A DNA stretch of 23,209 nt from Roridomyces roridus (Eukaryota; Basidiomycota; Agaricomycetes; Agaricales; Mycenaceae): positions 1-23,209 of the forward strand of contig JARKIF010000379.1 of NCBI GenBank assembly GCA_029378245.1. The letters are read 5' to 3'. The position numbers and the translations under genes were made by a program. Position 1 is the stretch's first letter. Each line of letters starts with the position of its first letter. The notes below the pieces were generated by a model. The model had not been told where the DNA came from and ran no database searches. It saw only the letters and a list, made by a program, of their open reading frames with translations. Shown piece by piece: positions 1 through 11,009 of the stretch.

Positions 1-1228
1 GTCATCATATAGCCACGGTGCATTGAGTGGCTTGTAATGATGTTCTAGGACAGAATCACCAATACCACAGGCGATGGTCATGAGGAACATGATGAAAAGA
101 TTGATCAAGCTAGGGACTCTTAATTTGAAGCAGCACAGGCGACTCGGGGAGACTCACACTTGAGGGTTCATCTGCCTTTCGACCTTGCTCCGTTTACTAG
201 GAGCACCTCCCGAATTCATGACGATCTTGCTGTCGAGACCGGTGTACAAGACGACACCAATGACCCACTCGGTATTTCGCAAGACGGTGCCTCGAAGCAG
301 CGTCATGGAGAGGTCGACGGGGAAAGTCTCGTCGGCCATTGCCACTGCCGCGTTGAGCTTGTACATGTTATTCTCGGGACGGTCGATGGTTGTAAAAGCG
401 TTGAGCGGGGCTTGCCGCATCAGCGGGTGTAATTGAGATGGGATAGGCCGGATACGGCATGCCGCGACTTGAGATTGGTCTCGCCGTCGAGGTTCTTGGT
501 CTCGATAAACGCGACATTCTCTTCCTCGGAGGTTGAGCAAATGACGATGTCGGCCGGGATGGACTCGTTGTCGTGAATTTTAACAAAGTCGCCAACGCGT
601 ATATCCTCCCAAGACGTCTTCTCCCAATCAGCGCCTGCATCTCCCTCGAGTTGTTTCGCGTCGTCTCCGATAACAGGGGGGCGGACGCGGCGGCGGGACA
701 CGCCGGGTACGAACGTCCGGCTTTTCCCTTCCATGGCATTGGGATTAACGAACCTGCCGCCGGTGAGGACCAAGGTCTCGCTATCGTTCATCTTCTTGTC
801 CGTTGGTGCCGGCCGATGTCCTCCCATCCGTCCTTGATGGCGGTGAAGGCGAGGACTATGATTAAAGGTAAAATGACAACGCCGACGGAGACGGTGGCGA
901 ATTTGGGGAAGAACTGAAGGATGGCAAGGGCGAGGAAGAAGCTGGGAAGCACATGAGCGGATCGTCGGACATAGACGGGCGAGACTCACATATTAGCTAC
1001 CCGGCGGAATTGCTCGAGCAGATTACGGGGAAGAAAGGTAACGATTGTATACTTTGAGGTGATGACCTGGTTTGAAGGATAAATGTAGGCAGGTTTCGGT
1101 CGCCCCCGCTGGTCGAGATACTCCGGAGGCAGGTTCTTGTTGACATAGACCGTGCGGGGCGGTCCTGGTTCCCTTTTGGACGAGAACAGGTCTTCAACCC
1201 CTCTTTTGTACCAGGGAGCGGTGGCCAT
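1..1228 (-). CDS. P4-type phospholipid-translocating ATPase (flippase, Dnf1/Dnf2-like), N-terminal part
   Basis: Flippases of this family move phospholipids from the outer to the inner leaflet of plasma, Golgi or endosomal membranes. Exons on the minus strand: 1228-990, 941-158 (interrupted) and 109-1, then off the window edge. Introns are 942-989 (48 bp) and 110-157 (48 bp). Seen in order: a basic N-terminus and [26 protein letters not shown] just before transmembrane segment 1; segment 2; the actuator-domain signature [36 protein letters not shown]; and [14 protein letters not shown] before the next membrane pair. The catalytic DKTG aspartate lies outside the window. The frame breaks three times, near 801-810, 424-440 and 391-400, although conserved residues continue on both sides of each break. 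The gene is therefore either a recent pseudogene or carries sequence errors. ATG at 1228 is the first Met before conserved sequence. Family assignment is sure; integrity is not. Confidence 0.85.
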
Positions 1229-1619
1229 TTTTCCCGATAGCGGTGGTAGCACTGAGCACGGAAGACTCGGTGCACCAGGGAGAAGGAAGGGAGAAGAAGA
1301 GATGGCACTGATCAGTCATCTCAAAGCGGAGGGCCGGTTTTGTCATCTAACTCACATAGCGTGTTTCAAATGTCCTTCCGACAACGGATAAATAGCAGTG
1401 CCACGCAAGAACGATGACCACGATGCAAACTTGCCAGCGAGCAGCTACTACCACACTGAATTGACTTGAATGGCTCGCGATCGACGTCTGTCCTTGTCGG
1501 ATTCTTACTGTTGAAGCTTTGTTCACCACGGCCGCTAATCCATGATGACTTACATATCCTGAACGCCGGAGGGTCACGGAATTCAAACGGAATCGGCCAA
1601 GATCTCTATCCCGCCCTCC
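1229..1619. promoter_or_regulatory. Shared upstream region of the divergent flippase and aldehyde dehydrogenase genes
   Basis: This 391-bp stretch lies between two divergent start codons and must hold both promoters. I see no convincing gene in it. A TATA-like GGATAAATAG occurs near 1386-1395, and the last bases before the dehydrogenase start are pyrimidine-rich. No named operator can be supported. Confidence 0.45.
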
Positions 1620-3121
1620 ATGACTTTCACCGTCCCGCTCCTAATTAATGGGGAAGAGAAAATAACGGCCACCACGTTCCCAATTGAATCTCCAGTAACT
1701 CACAGCACCCTCTGGTCGTGTTCTCTCGCCTCTTCTACCGACGCCGATGCAGCCCTGGCCGCAGCCAGCGCCGCCTTCCCCATCTGGTCCAAAACCAAGC
1801 CGGCAGCTCGCCGTAACATCCTCCTCAAGGCCGCAGATCTCATCGAGCAGCGTGCCGATGAACTCAAGCTGGCCATGCAACAGGAGACCGGCTCTCTCGA
1901 CGGTTTTGCTACCTTTGATACCGTAACAGCTGCAGCGCACATCCGGGATGTCGCAGGTCGAATTAGCGCCATCGAAGGAAGCATCCCCATTTCTCAAGAC
2001 GAGGGTAGAGCTGCACTTGTTGTCAAGGTAAGATTTGTTACACTAGTGAGATTTGTTCATAAACCTGTGTGTCAACTTCCAAGGAGCCGTATGGAGTCGT
2101 TCTAGCACTTGCCCCTTGGAACGCCCCACATATCCTCGGGGTCAGATCAATACTGTTCCCCCTTGCGGCTGGCAATACTTGCATCCTGAAAGGCCCTGAG
2201 CTCAGTCCTCGCGTCTATCATCACATTGGTCAGATCTTCACGGCAGCTGGCCTGCCACCAGGCGCCCTCAACATCCTTTTCACCTCGCGGGAGCACTCTG
2301 CTGCGATTACCACCCAGCTCATCGAGGCGCCGCAAGTCAAGAAGATAAATTTCACGGGCAGCTCGGCCGTCGGCGCTATCATCGCCTCGACTGCGGGGCG
2401 TGCACTCAAGCCATGCCTCATGGAGCTCGGTGGCAAGGCCGCTGCTGTCGTGCTCGACGATGCGGATCTCGAACTCGCTGCCATGCAGTGCGTCGTTGGG
2501 GCGCTCCTTCACTCGGGACAGATTTGCATGGCCACCGAGCGCGTCATTGTGCAGAAATCCATCCTCGAGCCGTTCCGCGCTGCACTGCAACATGCTGCTG
2601 CTGGTTTCGAGCCCCCAAATTCTCCCGCACCTGTTCTGGTGCAGGCCCCTGCCGTCGAACGGAACTGCGCACTCGTCGCCGATGCCCTGGGTAAGGGTGC
2701 GAAGCTTATCCACGGTGACCACACGCGGGAGGAGGTTCATCCTGAGACCGGGGTTGTCTCGCCCACGCGTATGCGAGCGCTCATTGTCGAGGGTGTGACA
2801 CGCGATATGCGACTGTACCACGAAGAGAGTTTTGGTCCGAGCGTCAGTCTCATTGCGGTCGACACCGAGGACGAGGCGGTTGCCATTGCAAACGACAGCG
2901 AGTACGGGCTCAACAGCGCGGTGTTTACCAAGGATTTGGCCCGTGGCTTGCGGATTGCCAAGAGGCTCGAGAGCGGGTCGGTCCATATAAACTCGATGAG
3001 CGTTCATGACGAACCAAGCCTTCCTCATGGCGGTGTGGGCCGCAGCGGTTGGGGTCGCTTCAATGGCAGGTGGGGTATCGAGGAGTTTTTGCGTACCAAG
3101 ACCATTACTTTCCAGGAGTGA
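1620..3121 (+). CDS. NAD(P)-dependent aldehyde dehydrogenase, salicylaldehyde/vanillin dehydrogenase type
   Basis: Oxidises an aldehyde, probably aromatic, to the acid. Two exons, 1620-2027 and 2084-3121, with a 56-bp phase-0 intron, give 481 aa, normal for the family. Seen: APWN with Asn149 of the active site; the coenzyme-domain motif FTGSSAVG; the general-base Glu250 in MELGGK; the nucleophile Cys284 in GQICMA, 34 residues after the Glu as is usual; EESFGPSVSLI; and the C-terminal SLPHGGVGRSGWGRFNGRWG that resembles the SaliADH subgroup. There is no signal peptide, so it is probably cytosolic. The start fits the family N-terminus and lies 391 bp from the divergent flippase start. The substrate is inferred from subgroup resemblance only; related fungal enzymes act in aromatic or lignin-derived aldehyde metabolism. 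Confidence 0.93.
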
Positions 3122-3285
3122 GACTGTCGCATTGTGGTCTATACATGTACTTGTATCCTCTTGTAAATTCCACTCTCGAAATTGTACACTTTCTGCCAAC
3201 TTTCTGGGTACAGACTTCTGCTTGCTCCATCACTGCATCATGATCGGACCACTGCGCCACCTCTCTCGAACGTTGATGCGCGTCG

Positions 3286-5469
3286 ATGAACGACCAGCTT
3301 TTAACAACAGAGCGCCTCCCGGGCCTTCCGAAACTCGACAAGAACCAGTTCATATCATCCTATATCCAGAGCCAGAAGGCTAACGCGAAAGCCTACGCAG
3401 AGGAAGGTCGTACGTTCGTGACATCATGGAATTCCAATACAACGCCCAAGAAAGCAGCCCCCGCCCCCGCCAATGTAGGATTTGCGACACCAGTTCTTAT
3501 AGCCCGCCCGCCCAGAGTCGTTGTCGAGGAAGTGCCCAGGAAAGAAGACGCAGAGCCGGTCGAGAAACCGCCAAAGAAGTCATCTAGCAAACCGTCGACA
3601 AAGACCGTCGAGAAACCCGTTGCAGAGAAACTACCTCTCTCAAAGAAGTCGTCTGGTAAAACGACGGCGACAAAGAACACAGACAAATCGCTCTCAAAGA
3701 AACGTGTCATTGAGCCTGAGCAGGATGAGGATGAAGCTGCTCGTGAGCCACACGCCCCATCTCATATATACTCTCCACTCATCACCTCCAGGTCTCCTGG
3801 AGAGGCGCGAGCGCAAACGTGCTAAACGGGCAATCGTGCAACCCAAGGAGCCTAGCGAGGCCGAGACAGCATCCTCGGGCAAGCCGAAGAAGAAATCCAA
3901 AACAGCCAAGGAGAAGAAATCCAAAGTTCCCGCTGGTTTTGCCCTCATGCATGGATTCTCTGCTAGGAATGTCGGAAAGAATCGCTTGACGGTGTGTATC
4001 AATCACCTCTCATGCACTCAAGCTGAACAATCCCAGTTGAAACCGCCCTCGAATGTCGGCGTATTCAAGAAGGGCAAGGCATCTCTCAATACGAAGACGA
4101 AACAGAAACCAAAACGTACTGTTTCTCTGTAAATATATCGTGTCCAAACTGACACCGTTCCTAGAGCGCCATGGTGGCAAACCCTTCTCCGAGCTTGGAT
4201 TCCTCCGCAACGCCAAAAAGGCCCCTGTCTCTGATACATCCTCTGACCCCGACAATGACTCCGTGTCCACCTCTGTAGCGGAGGCGAAAAAGAAAAGGAA
4301 GAAACCCATGCCATGCACAACCTCGCAACACCCATCGGAGCTGTCGAAACCATCTACCTCTTCACCTCCAAAGGTCCGCGCCCCGGCGGAATCCATAATC
4401 TGGGACATAGAATCTAACGCGTCCCAAAATCTAAAATCCACGAAAGAGGGCAAGCCTTCGCAGGACGAAGGCACCGTTTTTCAGGGAACAGTCGTGCTAG
4501 ATGCACGGATTCCGGCGTGGGGTCAGCAGGACTCGGCGGTTGAATCTGCTCCGGCCATTCCGTCTAGTCCGTCCTTACGCCCTTCTCAGTCTGCCTCTCA
4601 GGTCGGGCAACACCTGCAGGCGCCAGCTCCAGAGGCATCGTCTCGATATTTCCAGATCCATGTGACCGCACCACCGGTCAAACCGCAGCCGGAACAACCA
4701 AGTAAACCTGCGTCGTCCGTTGCTCCTGATCCCAAGCTCGCGGAGACTTGTCACCGAACGGAGCTTCCAGATGTTCCGGATTGTCCCATCCGCTTCAGCG
4801 TCGCTACTCGTACCAGAGTCCTGGCGGACCAATTCCCTCCAGTTCCCTCTTTGCCGACGTACCATGAGGATCCGTATCCCTATCTGCCCGAAACCATTGA
4901 AGATTATGAGGAATCGGAACGATACACCCCAGCGCCAGACGAGTTCCTCATTCACGACTATCAGTCGGATTGCAGTCCTGATGACGGCGCTCCTCTTTGG
5001 GTCGACGAACCGCTCATGGACCATATCGACTGCAATGTACCCGTGACCTGGGAAGATAACTGGGATGATTGCCAAGGATTCGAGGAAGAGTACGAAGACG
5101 CATGTTGTGAGGAAGCTGTTGAAGCGATGGAAGACATCGACTCTGCAGTGTATCAAGATGACGACTTGTACGAAGATATCTACATGGCACCGGTGGGGGA
5201 GGTCGTCACGGAGGAGGTTTGGGATGAAGCGCCGGTGTATCTGGAGGGAGAGGCATCACCGTTTGATCTGCAGTATCTCGAGGTCATGGAAGACACCTCT
5301 AGCTGCTCAGACGGTGCAGACGAGGCTCGTTTTTTCCCAAGGGCGTGCGCTGTTGTTGGGTCTTCCTATCCCAGACTCACGCTCATCACATCCGCCGGTG
5401 CACATTTCCCGTGCTGAGCAGGACGTGGCCAAGGGATTGCGGCACCACTGGCGTCCGCATAGGCTGTGA
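3286..5469 (+). CDS. Hypothetical protein with Lys/Ser-rich basic half and acidic C-terminal half
   Basis: I do not recognise a family. Exons 3286-3742, 3792-3991, 4037-4115 and 4165 onward, with introns of 49, 45 and 49 bp. As written the frame ends at 5417 (662 aa). Removing one T from the T6 run at 5330-5335 would carry it on to the stop at 5467-5469 (about 679 aa), with a tail containing SQGRALLLGL and RAEQDVAKGLRHHWRPHRL that looks more protein-like than the 5417 ending. The first half is dense in KKSS, KPSTKT and KKKSKTAKEKK runs, typical of a nuclear disordered protein. The second half is Asp/Glu/Tyr-rich around 4870-5300. No membrane segment or enzyme motif is seen. The N-terminus LPGLPKLDKNQFISSYIQSQ looks the most ordered. 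Two out-of-frame ATGs (3240, 3276) precede the chosen start. Confidence 0.7.
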
Positions 5470-5636
5470 TTTAGACCGACCTGCATGGAGAATCTACTTA
5501 CTGTATCTGGGACGGTCACGTTGCCGTCACGTCTTGTTTAATGAGTGAAACACTTGTACATACAGCAATACCGTAATCAATACTCCTTTCTTCACACCTT
5601 CACACACCCACGACTGTCCGACGCGTATTGATATCA

Positions 5637-8600
5637 ATGAACGCCTGGAAGGAGAACGGCGGTATGGGTAACAATAACGTGCGTGCCATCCCGCTTCGCC
5701 CTCGTCCAGCATTTCCTCAATGCGAACAGTCGCAGACAGTAAAATTGGAGCCGACAGAGTTCCGCTTGCCTCAAGCACCCGCGCTGGCCCCGTCTAGTTC
5801 CATCAATGTGAAGGCGGAAAAGAAAGAGGCCGTAAGTAGCTCTCAATTCTCGCGATTTTTTTGCGTCTCATTCCGACTACGACGCGTCTAGAATGTCCTT
5901 TCCGTCATCCCCAAAAAAGAATCGGACGCGCCCTTAGACGACCCTTTCAACGCGCCCCTCGACGTCCCAGAGCACCAGAAGCCCGAGGCTGCAAATGCCA
6001 CCGCGATTGTTCGCGTCGACCCCAACAGTTACACGATATACGAATCTGCCTCTGATATTGAGTATACTCCCGAGCACGCGCTTCAGCAGGGAGTGAAAAT
6101 GATCAACAAGATGGCGTCTCAGATGGACAAGTTGAAGCTGGGACCGCGTCGCAAAGAAGTCTGGTCCAAGGAAACCGCGACTTTGCGCGGTCAGGGGGCG
6201 CCTTCTACCCTCATTGCTATTTGTGGCGGTGCGTGTTCAATGGTCCCTTTTCGCGTTTTGCTCACGCGTCGTTGAATAGCTACTGGTGCCGGCAAGTCTT
6301 CTTTATTGAACGCCGTTTTGGACGGTATGTGTTCTTTTCAACGCCAATATACGCTCAACTGAACTGCCAAACGACCAAATTGTGCCGACTTCGGGGATGA
6401 GAGCGTGCACGGCCGTCGTCACGGAAATTTCGTATCACACGAAAAAAACCATTGACGCGGATATCTCGTTCCTCTCGCGGGAGGATTGGAAGGTAGTTCC
6501 ATCATTGTTGTTTAACTCAATGATTGACCCATGCGTAGGCCGAGTTGGATATCCTGCTGGGTGATCTTATTGAGGAGGACGGCACGATCAAGCGGACTAC
6601 TGACTTGAAGAGCGACGCGGGAATCGCCTGGTCAAAGGTCCATGCTGTTTATCCCACCATTTCGCAAGAAACGCTGGTCACCATGACCGCCGACCAGATA
6701 ATCGCCAAGGACCCCATGATTGCCAAGATTCTGTGAGCATCTTGCATAGTTGAAACCCCTGATTTTGACTCTTCTTAGTGGAACGACCAAAACGATCACT
6801 GCAAAGAATTCCCAGAGCTTCGCTGTCGAGATTCAGAAGTATATCGATTCCAAGGACCGCAAAGGCGGCAAGGACAAGAAGGACAAGGAGAAAAAGAAGG
6901 CCAACACCCCCGCATTCTGGCCTCTCATCAAGCAGGTCAATGTCCGCTGTTCTGCTACGGCCCTCGCTACTGGGGCCATCCTCGTCGATCTCCCTGGTGA
7001 GCCGGTCAATGTCTTGCCCGTTCTCTGCTCATTTTTGTAGGTACCGGGGATGTGAATGCCGCGCGAAACTCCATCGCCAAAAATTACATGAAGCGGAGCA
7101 ATTGCATTTGGATCCTTGCACCGATCACGCGTGCAGTGGATGACAAAATTGCGAAAGATTTGTTGGGTGAAGCGTTCAAGAGCCAGCTCATGAGTACGTG
7201 ACCTCCAGAAAGTTGAGTTCTCCGCTGACTTTTTTCAGTGGACCAGAAGTGTGTTTATATGCGACTCAATTTCCCTTCCTGATTGCCATCCCAGTTACAA
7301 TGATTCGACGGTCACATTCATAGCCACGAAATGCGACGACATTTCTTGTTCCGAAGTCATCCCCGCACTGGGCTTGGACGACGAACCCGAGCTCGAGGAA
7401 ATTCAAGAGAAGATCGAGCATATTGCGGACCAGACCTCTGAATACAAGAAGAAGAGGAGCGAGCTTGACGGTGTTCGCAAATGTCAGTCGTCGCACTTCG
7501 ATTGAACTCGAACTCATCTCGTTCATCCAGCGCTCGACCCAAAGGTGAAACATCTACAAGCTGTGTTGGAAGAACACGAGGAGCACCTCGAAGCCCTCAA
7601 AGACGGAAGATCCTTCGTCCTCAAGCTTACGGGCCCGAAATCTAAAGCTCCCAAGGGCAAGAAACCCAAGGGCAAGAAGCGCAAGAACTCTCGTGGTGAC
7701 AAGCCGGGCTCACCTAAGCGCCGAAGGAGCGATTCGTTCGTCGTCGACGATGACGACGACGACAACATGAGCTCGAGCGATGATGAGACCTCGGATTTCC
7801 GAGCCAGCCACGATGAAGAGGACGGTTCTGACGACGAGGAGAAGGATTCCGATGCAGACGAATTGGACTCTGACCAGGAGGATGTTGAGGATGTTGAGGA
7901 AGTTGAGGAAGATGTGGAGGAGCACACCGAGGAGAGTGTTGGACTCAAGATCAAGGAGACAAAGGCGCTCCTCAAGGAGACTCGCGAACGTCGGAACGAT
8001 GCTCGGAAACAGCGTAATGAAGTAGCCGACGCTCTCGCGGCTCTCAAGCAGAAGGGCGCCAAGGCGCAGCAGGTCCGCTTCATCACGCGTTATTTTCATT
8101 CCATTAATTGTCGATCAACAGGAAAAGAACGCTTTTTGTTCGCTGAAGAGGTCGGAGCACTCGCGCGATGTACTGAAAGAGGACTTCCGCGCTGGTCTCA
8201 AAGACCTCGACGACGCCGCTGCCGAAGCACGTGACCCAGCCAATTTCGATCCAAGTGTCGCATTGCGTGGTGTGTGTTCTTTCTTTTGCCGTGTTCTATA
8301 ACTCAAAGAAAATGAAAAAGACTACGACGCCATTGATCTGCCGGTCTTTACCGCATCCTCTCGCGACTATGTAAGAATAAAGGGGCAGGTCAAGGGCGAC
8401 GGCGCGCCTTCTTGTTTCACCAACGTCCGTGACACGGGCATCCCTGAAATCCAGCAGTGGTGCCATAGCTTGACAAAGACTTCCCGCGAGCGTGCAGCGA
8501 AGCACTTTGTCCAGCATCTCGCCGTTTTCGCTCAAGGGGTCAAGCAGTATATCAATGGTATTGGCGATGTGACGACTGCAGACCGCGAAACGTTGCGTGA

Positions 8601-9772
8601 GAACTGGGAATCGGGCGTGCAGGATCTTGGGGAGCAGTTGGACGATGAAGATCCCTTTGCCCATCTTCTTGGGCAATCCCAGTTGTATACGCTTCCCAAA
8701 GTCACTCCCAAGGTTGACCAATATGGAGACGAGAGTGGTATCACTCCCAGGCTCGTCAAAGTAGGTGCTGATTCTGTTGTCCTTGGCTGTGGTTGACCAT
8801 CTGATCAGGAATTCGGGGAGATTGTTGAGGAATCTGTTGCTGAACTCAAGGAGCATCTGCGGGACGGCCTCGAAGAGCGTTGTAAAGCGGGCGCTGAACA
8901 TGTATGTCTTGTGTTGCTCTTCTGCGTAGTCAAACCTAACACGCTGTAGGCTGCATCGGCAGCAGTGTCTACTTCCGACGACTTTGCAAGCTCAATGCAC
9001 TGGGGATCGTACCGTGCCACTCTCCGTCGAAATGGCGACTTTAGACGCAATCTCAATGTCGAGTTGGTCAACCCTTTCACGCGGCACATTGCCAAGAAAT
9101 GGCAGGAAGTATTCGAGGCGGATGTGTTCTCCCCACTACTCTCGGCCATCATCGCTTGCATAGACAACCTCATCAGCGACGTTGAAAAGTCGGCTGCATC
9201 TGGGCTCAAGGATCGCGCGAAGCTGCAGGGCGAACAGTGCATGGAGCACGCACGTGTGGCATTGCAAAAGACCATAGAGACCGTGAAAGAGACGTTGAAC
9301 AACCAACAGAAGGAGGTCTCTCGTTCTCTTGCGCCGCATGTGCAAGGTGGGCTGTTGGATGGATACTCTGAGGCGATGGAGCACCGTGGTACGGGGTCGG
9401 TTGCACGGCAGAAGGTAAAGAGCGCCGACTTTCAAATGGACCATTCTGACTTGCGAGCAGGCCGCTTTCCGCCAGTATATGGTCGATGTCAAAGACGACA
9501 TCTTTGAAGGTGGTGTTGACGAGATCATGAAAGGTCTTTCCGGCGCCGCAGAGGCCGTCAGGGTTACGCTGAAAAACGCACTGGACAATCTCGCTAACAC
9601 CATTGAGGTGTCCATAGCCGTCCTCTGGGAGAGGATGGAGCAAGATCCCGCTCAGGTCAAAGTCCAGTTGGACGTTGTCCACGAGGTCAACAAAGTCCTC
9701 CGCCAACTCGACTTCTTCAAAGTTGCTGAAAAGGCGCGCTATCTTGACGGTGAGGATGTGGTGATGACGTGA
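5637..9772 (+). CDS. Dynamin-superfamily large GTPase, nuclear GTPase SLIP-GC (NUGGC)-like
   Basis: Fifteen exons: 5637-5831, 5892-6228, 6280-6324, 6374-6492, 6539-6732, 6779-6996, 7041-7193, 7239-7248, 7295-7482, 7531-8072, 8122-8269, 8309-8760, 8809-8901, 8950-9414, 9461-9772. Together they give 1156 aa. GTPase motifs seen: P-loop GATGAGKSS at residues 177-185; a [15 protein letters not shown] switch-I-like segment; G3 DLPG at 367-370; G4 TKCD at 435-438. The rest is mostly helical and charged, as in dynamin stalks. A Lys/Arg-rich NLS-like tract (about 523-552) is followed by an Asp/Glu tract (from 559, about 60 residues) inserted in the helical part. The family resembles vertebrate SLIP-GC, a nuclear GTPase; nuclear location here is inferred from the basic tract. 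Unusual splicing: the exon at 6374 has no AG before it, one exon is 10 nt, and one intron is only 39 bp. The Met at 5637 starts the open frame. Confidence 0.85.
7881..7916 (+). repeat. Imperfect 9-nt tandem repeat inside the GTPase acidic tract
   Basis: Four near-copies of GATGTTGAG (two exact, then GAAGTTGAG and a diverged unit) encode alternating Asp/Glu and Val residues. This is coding low complexity that probably grew by slippage. Confidence 0.7.
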
Positions 9773-9902
9773 ATTCTCGTGTTCTGTTCTGTTTTCTACG
9801 CTATACCCGGCTCTGTACCTGTGTACTATTCCGTTATGTTTTTATAGTTATTCTACCTCTTGTACTTTCCGATCACAAACACCAATCTTGTTCTCCACCA
9901 CC

Positions 9903-10954
9903 ATGGTCATTCGACAATTATGTCGGCGCGCTGCCACTGACGCGCATTTGGGCTCGGCCTCGTCGCGCGTCATAAGGAGGAAATCACACTCAATATCCGA
10001 TCCCTCTACCTCTCGATCCATATCCTTGGCTCATCCTCGCGAGTCTCTACTGCACTCGGACAGGATACCGCGCAGCCAGGACAATATCTCTCTGACTCCG
10101 CCTTCAGAGCCTCCCTTGACCTCCTCCGTCCCATCGACACGAGTCGACACCTCCAATGCGTCATCGTACGCCAACCCTCCTTTTCACACTCACGCGTTCT
10201 TCTCCGCGTTGGAAAAGACGTTTCCTACTCCCACTGCTCGCAGTCTTATGCGTGCAACCAGAGCATTGCTAGTGAACCGCATTGGCCGAGTGCGTCGGGA
10301 GGCTCTGGCCGTGAAGGATTTGGATAACGTATGGTTCCTCGTGTGCTTGCTACCCGTCTCATCTTTTAGAAAGCAAGCCTATCTTTTCCGTGCTGCTCTT
10401 GCTGAACTGCGAGCCGAGATAACTGCAAGCACGAACAATGAAACTGCCGCCATTCGGACGTCGACTGCTGCACTCAGGCGAGAAGTTGACCGGTTAGACA
10501 TCAAGATGAAGGAGGATCTAGCTACTCTGAAGCACGAGTGAGTAACTTTGTGACGATTCTCTGCGTCGTATGAATTCATGTCTAGGATTCAGATGGAAGT
10601 GGACAGTCGGAAGAACGAGGTCAAGTCTGACTTTAAACGCCATGACATTGCTACTGAGGAGCTCCTGAACAAGGCTATAGTCAACATCAGTGAGCTCCGT
10701 ACCGATGTCGAGGAAATCAAGTGGCATAATATGCGTCGCGCCGTCGGTTCGTCGAATTTCTTGTGAGAGATGCATTGCTTATGTTCCTCCCAGTGGCTCT
10801 CTCTGCCTTTGTGGCTGTCATCGTTATAACGATGGAGCTTCGTCCTAAACCTCCTCCCCCTGCACCGACGGCTCCTGTCGTCCAACCGCACGGCACAACA
10901 GCGAAAGACATCAAGCAGCCTCTCACAGAGGGTCTAGACGAGTGGGCGACATAG
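9903..10954 (+). CDS. Mitochondrial CCDC90/DUF1640 family coiled-coil membrane protein (Fmp32/MCUR1-like)
   Basis: Exons 9903-10328, 10374-10537, 10586-10746 and 10794-10954 give 303 aa. The N-terminus [20 protein letters not shown] is Arg-rich with one acidic residue, like a mitochondrial presequence. After a Ser/Pro-rich spacer comes [14 protein letters not shown], the conserved family start. A long coiled coil follows, with [20 protein letters not shown], a [20 protein letters not shown] stretch and [20 protein letters not shown]-terminal membrane segment [17 protein letters not shown] precedes a Pro-rich tail. The family lies in the mitochondrial inner membrane; members have been linked to the calcium uniporter and to cytochrome oxidase or proline metabolism. 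The first-intron acceptor is the second of two close AGs (10373), required to keep frame. The gene converges on the PYM gene with 55 bp between stop codons. Confidence 0.88.
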
Positions 10955-11009
10955 AGAAAACGGAAATAGAAGATTAATTTACATGTAGTACCAGCTGTAT
11001 ATCCATCCC

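Noticed and set aside
2147..3199. Long antisense open frame (350 codons) opposite the aldehyde dehydrogenase
   Set aside because: It mirrors the codon bias of the sense gene, has no recognisable motif, and the sense strand has a complete enzyme signature set.
3992..4036. Reading through as coding sequence in the hypothetical gene
   Set aside because: GTGTGT and CCCAG ends and a 45-bp length match the local introns; splicing gives NRLTLKPPSNVGV in frame.
4575..5156. 193-codon minus-strand frame opposite the hypothetical gene
   Set aside because: Shadow frame without motifs; the sense exon is continuous with upstream spliced exons.
7523..8086. Ser-rich minus-strand frame (187 codons)
   Set aside because: It is the complement of the GTPase acidic GA-rich tract; poly-Ser arises from complementing Asp/Glu codons.
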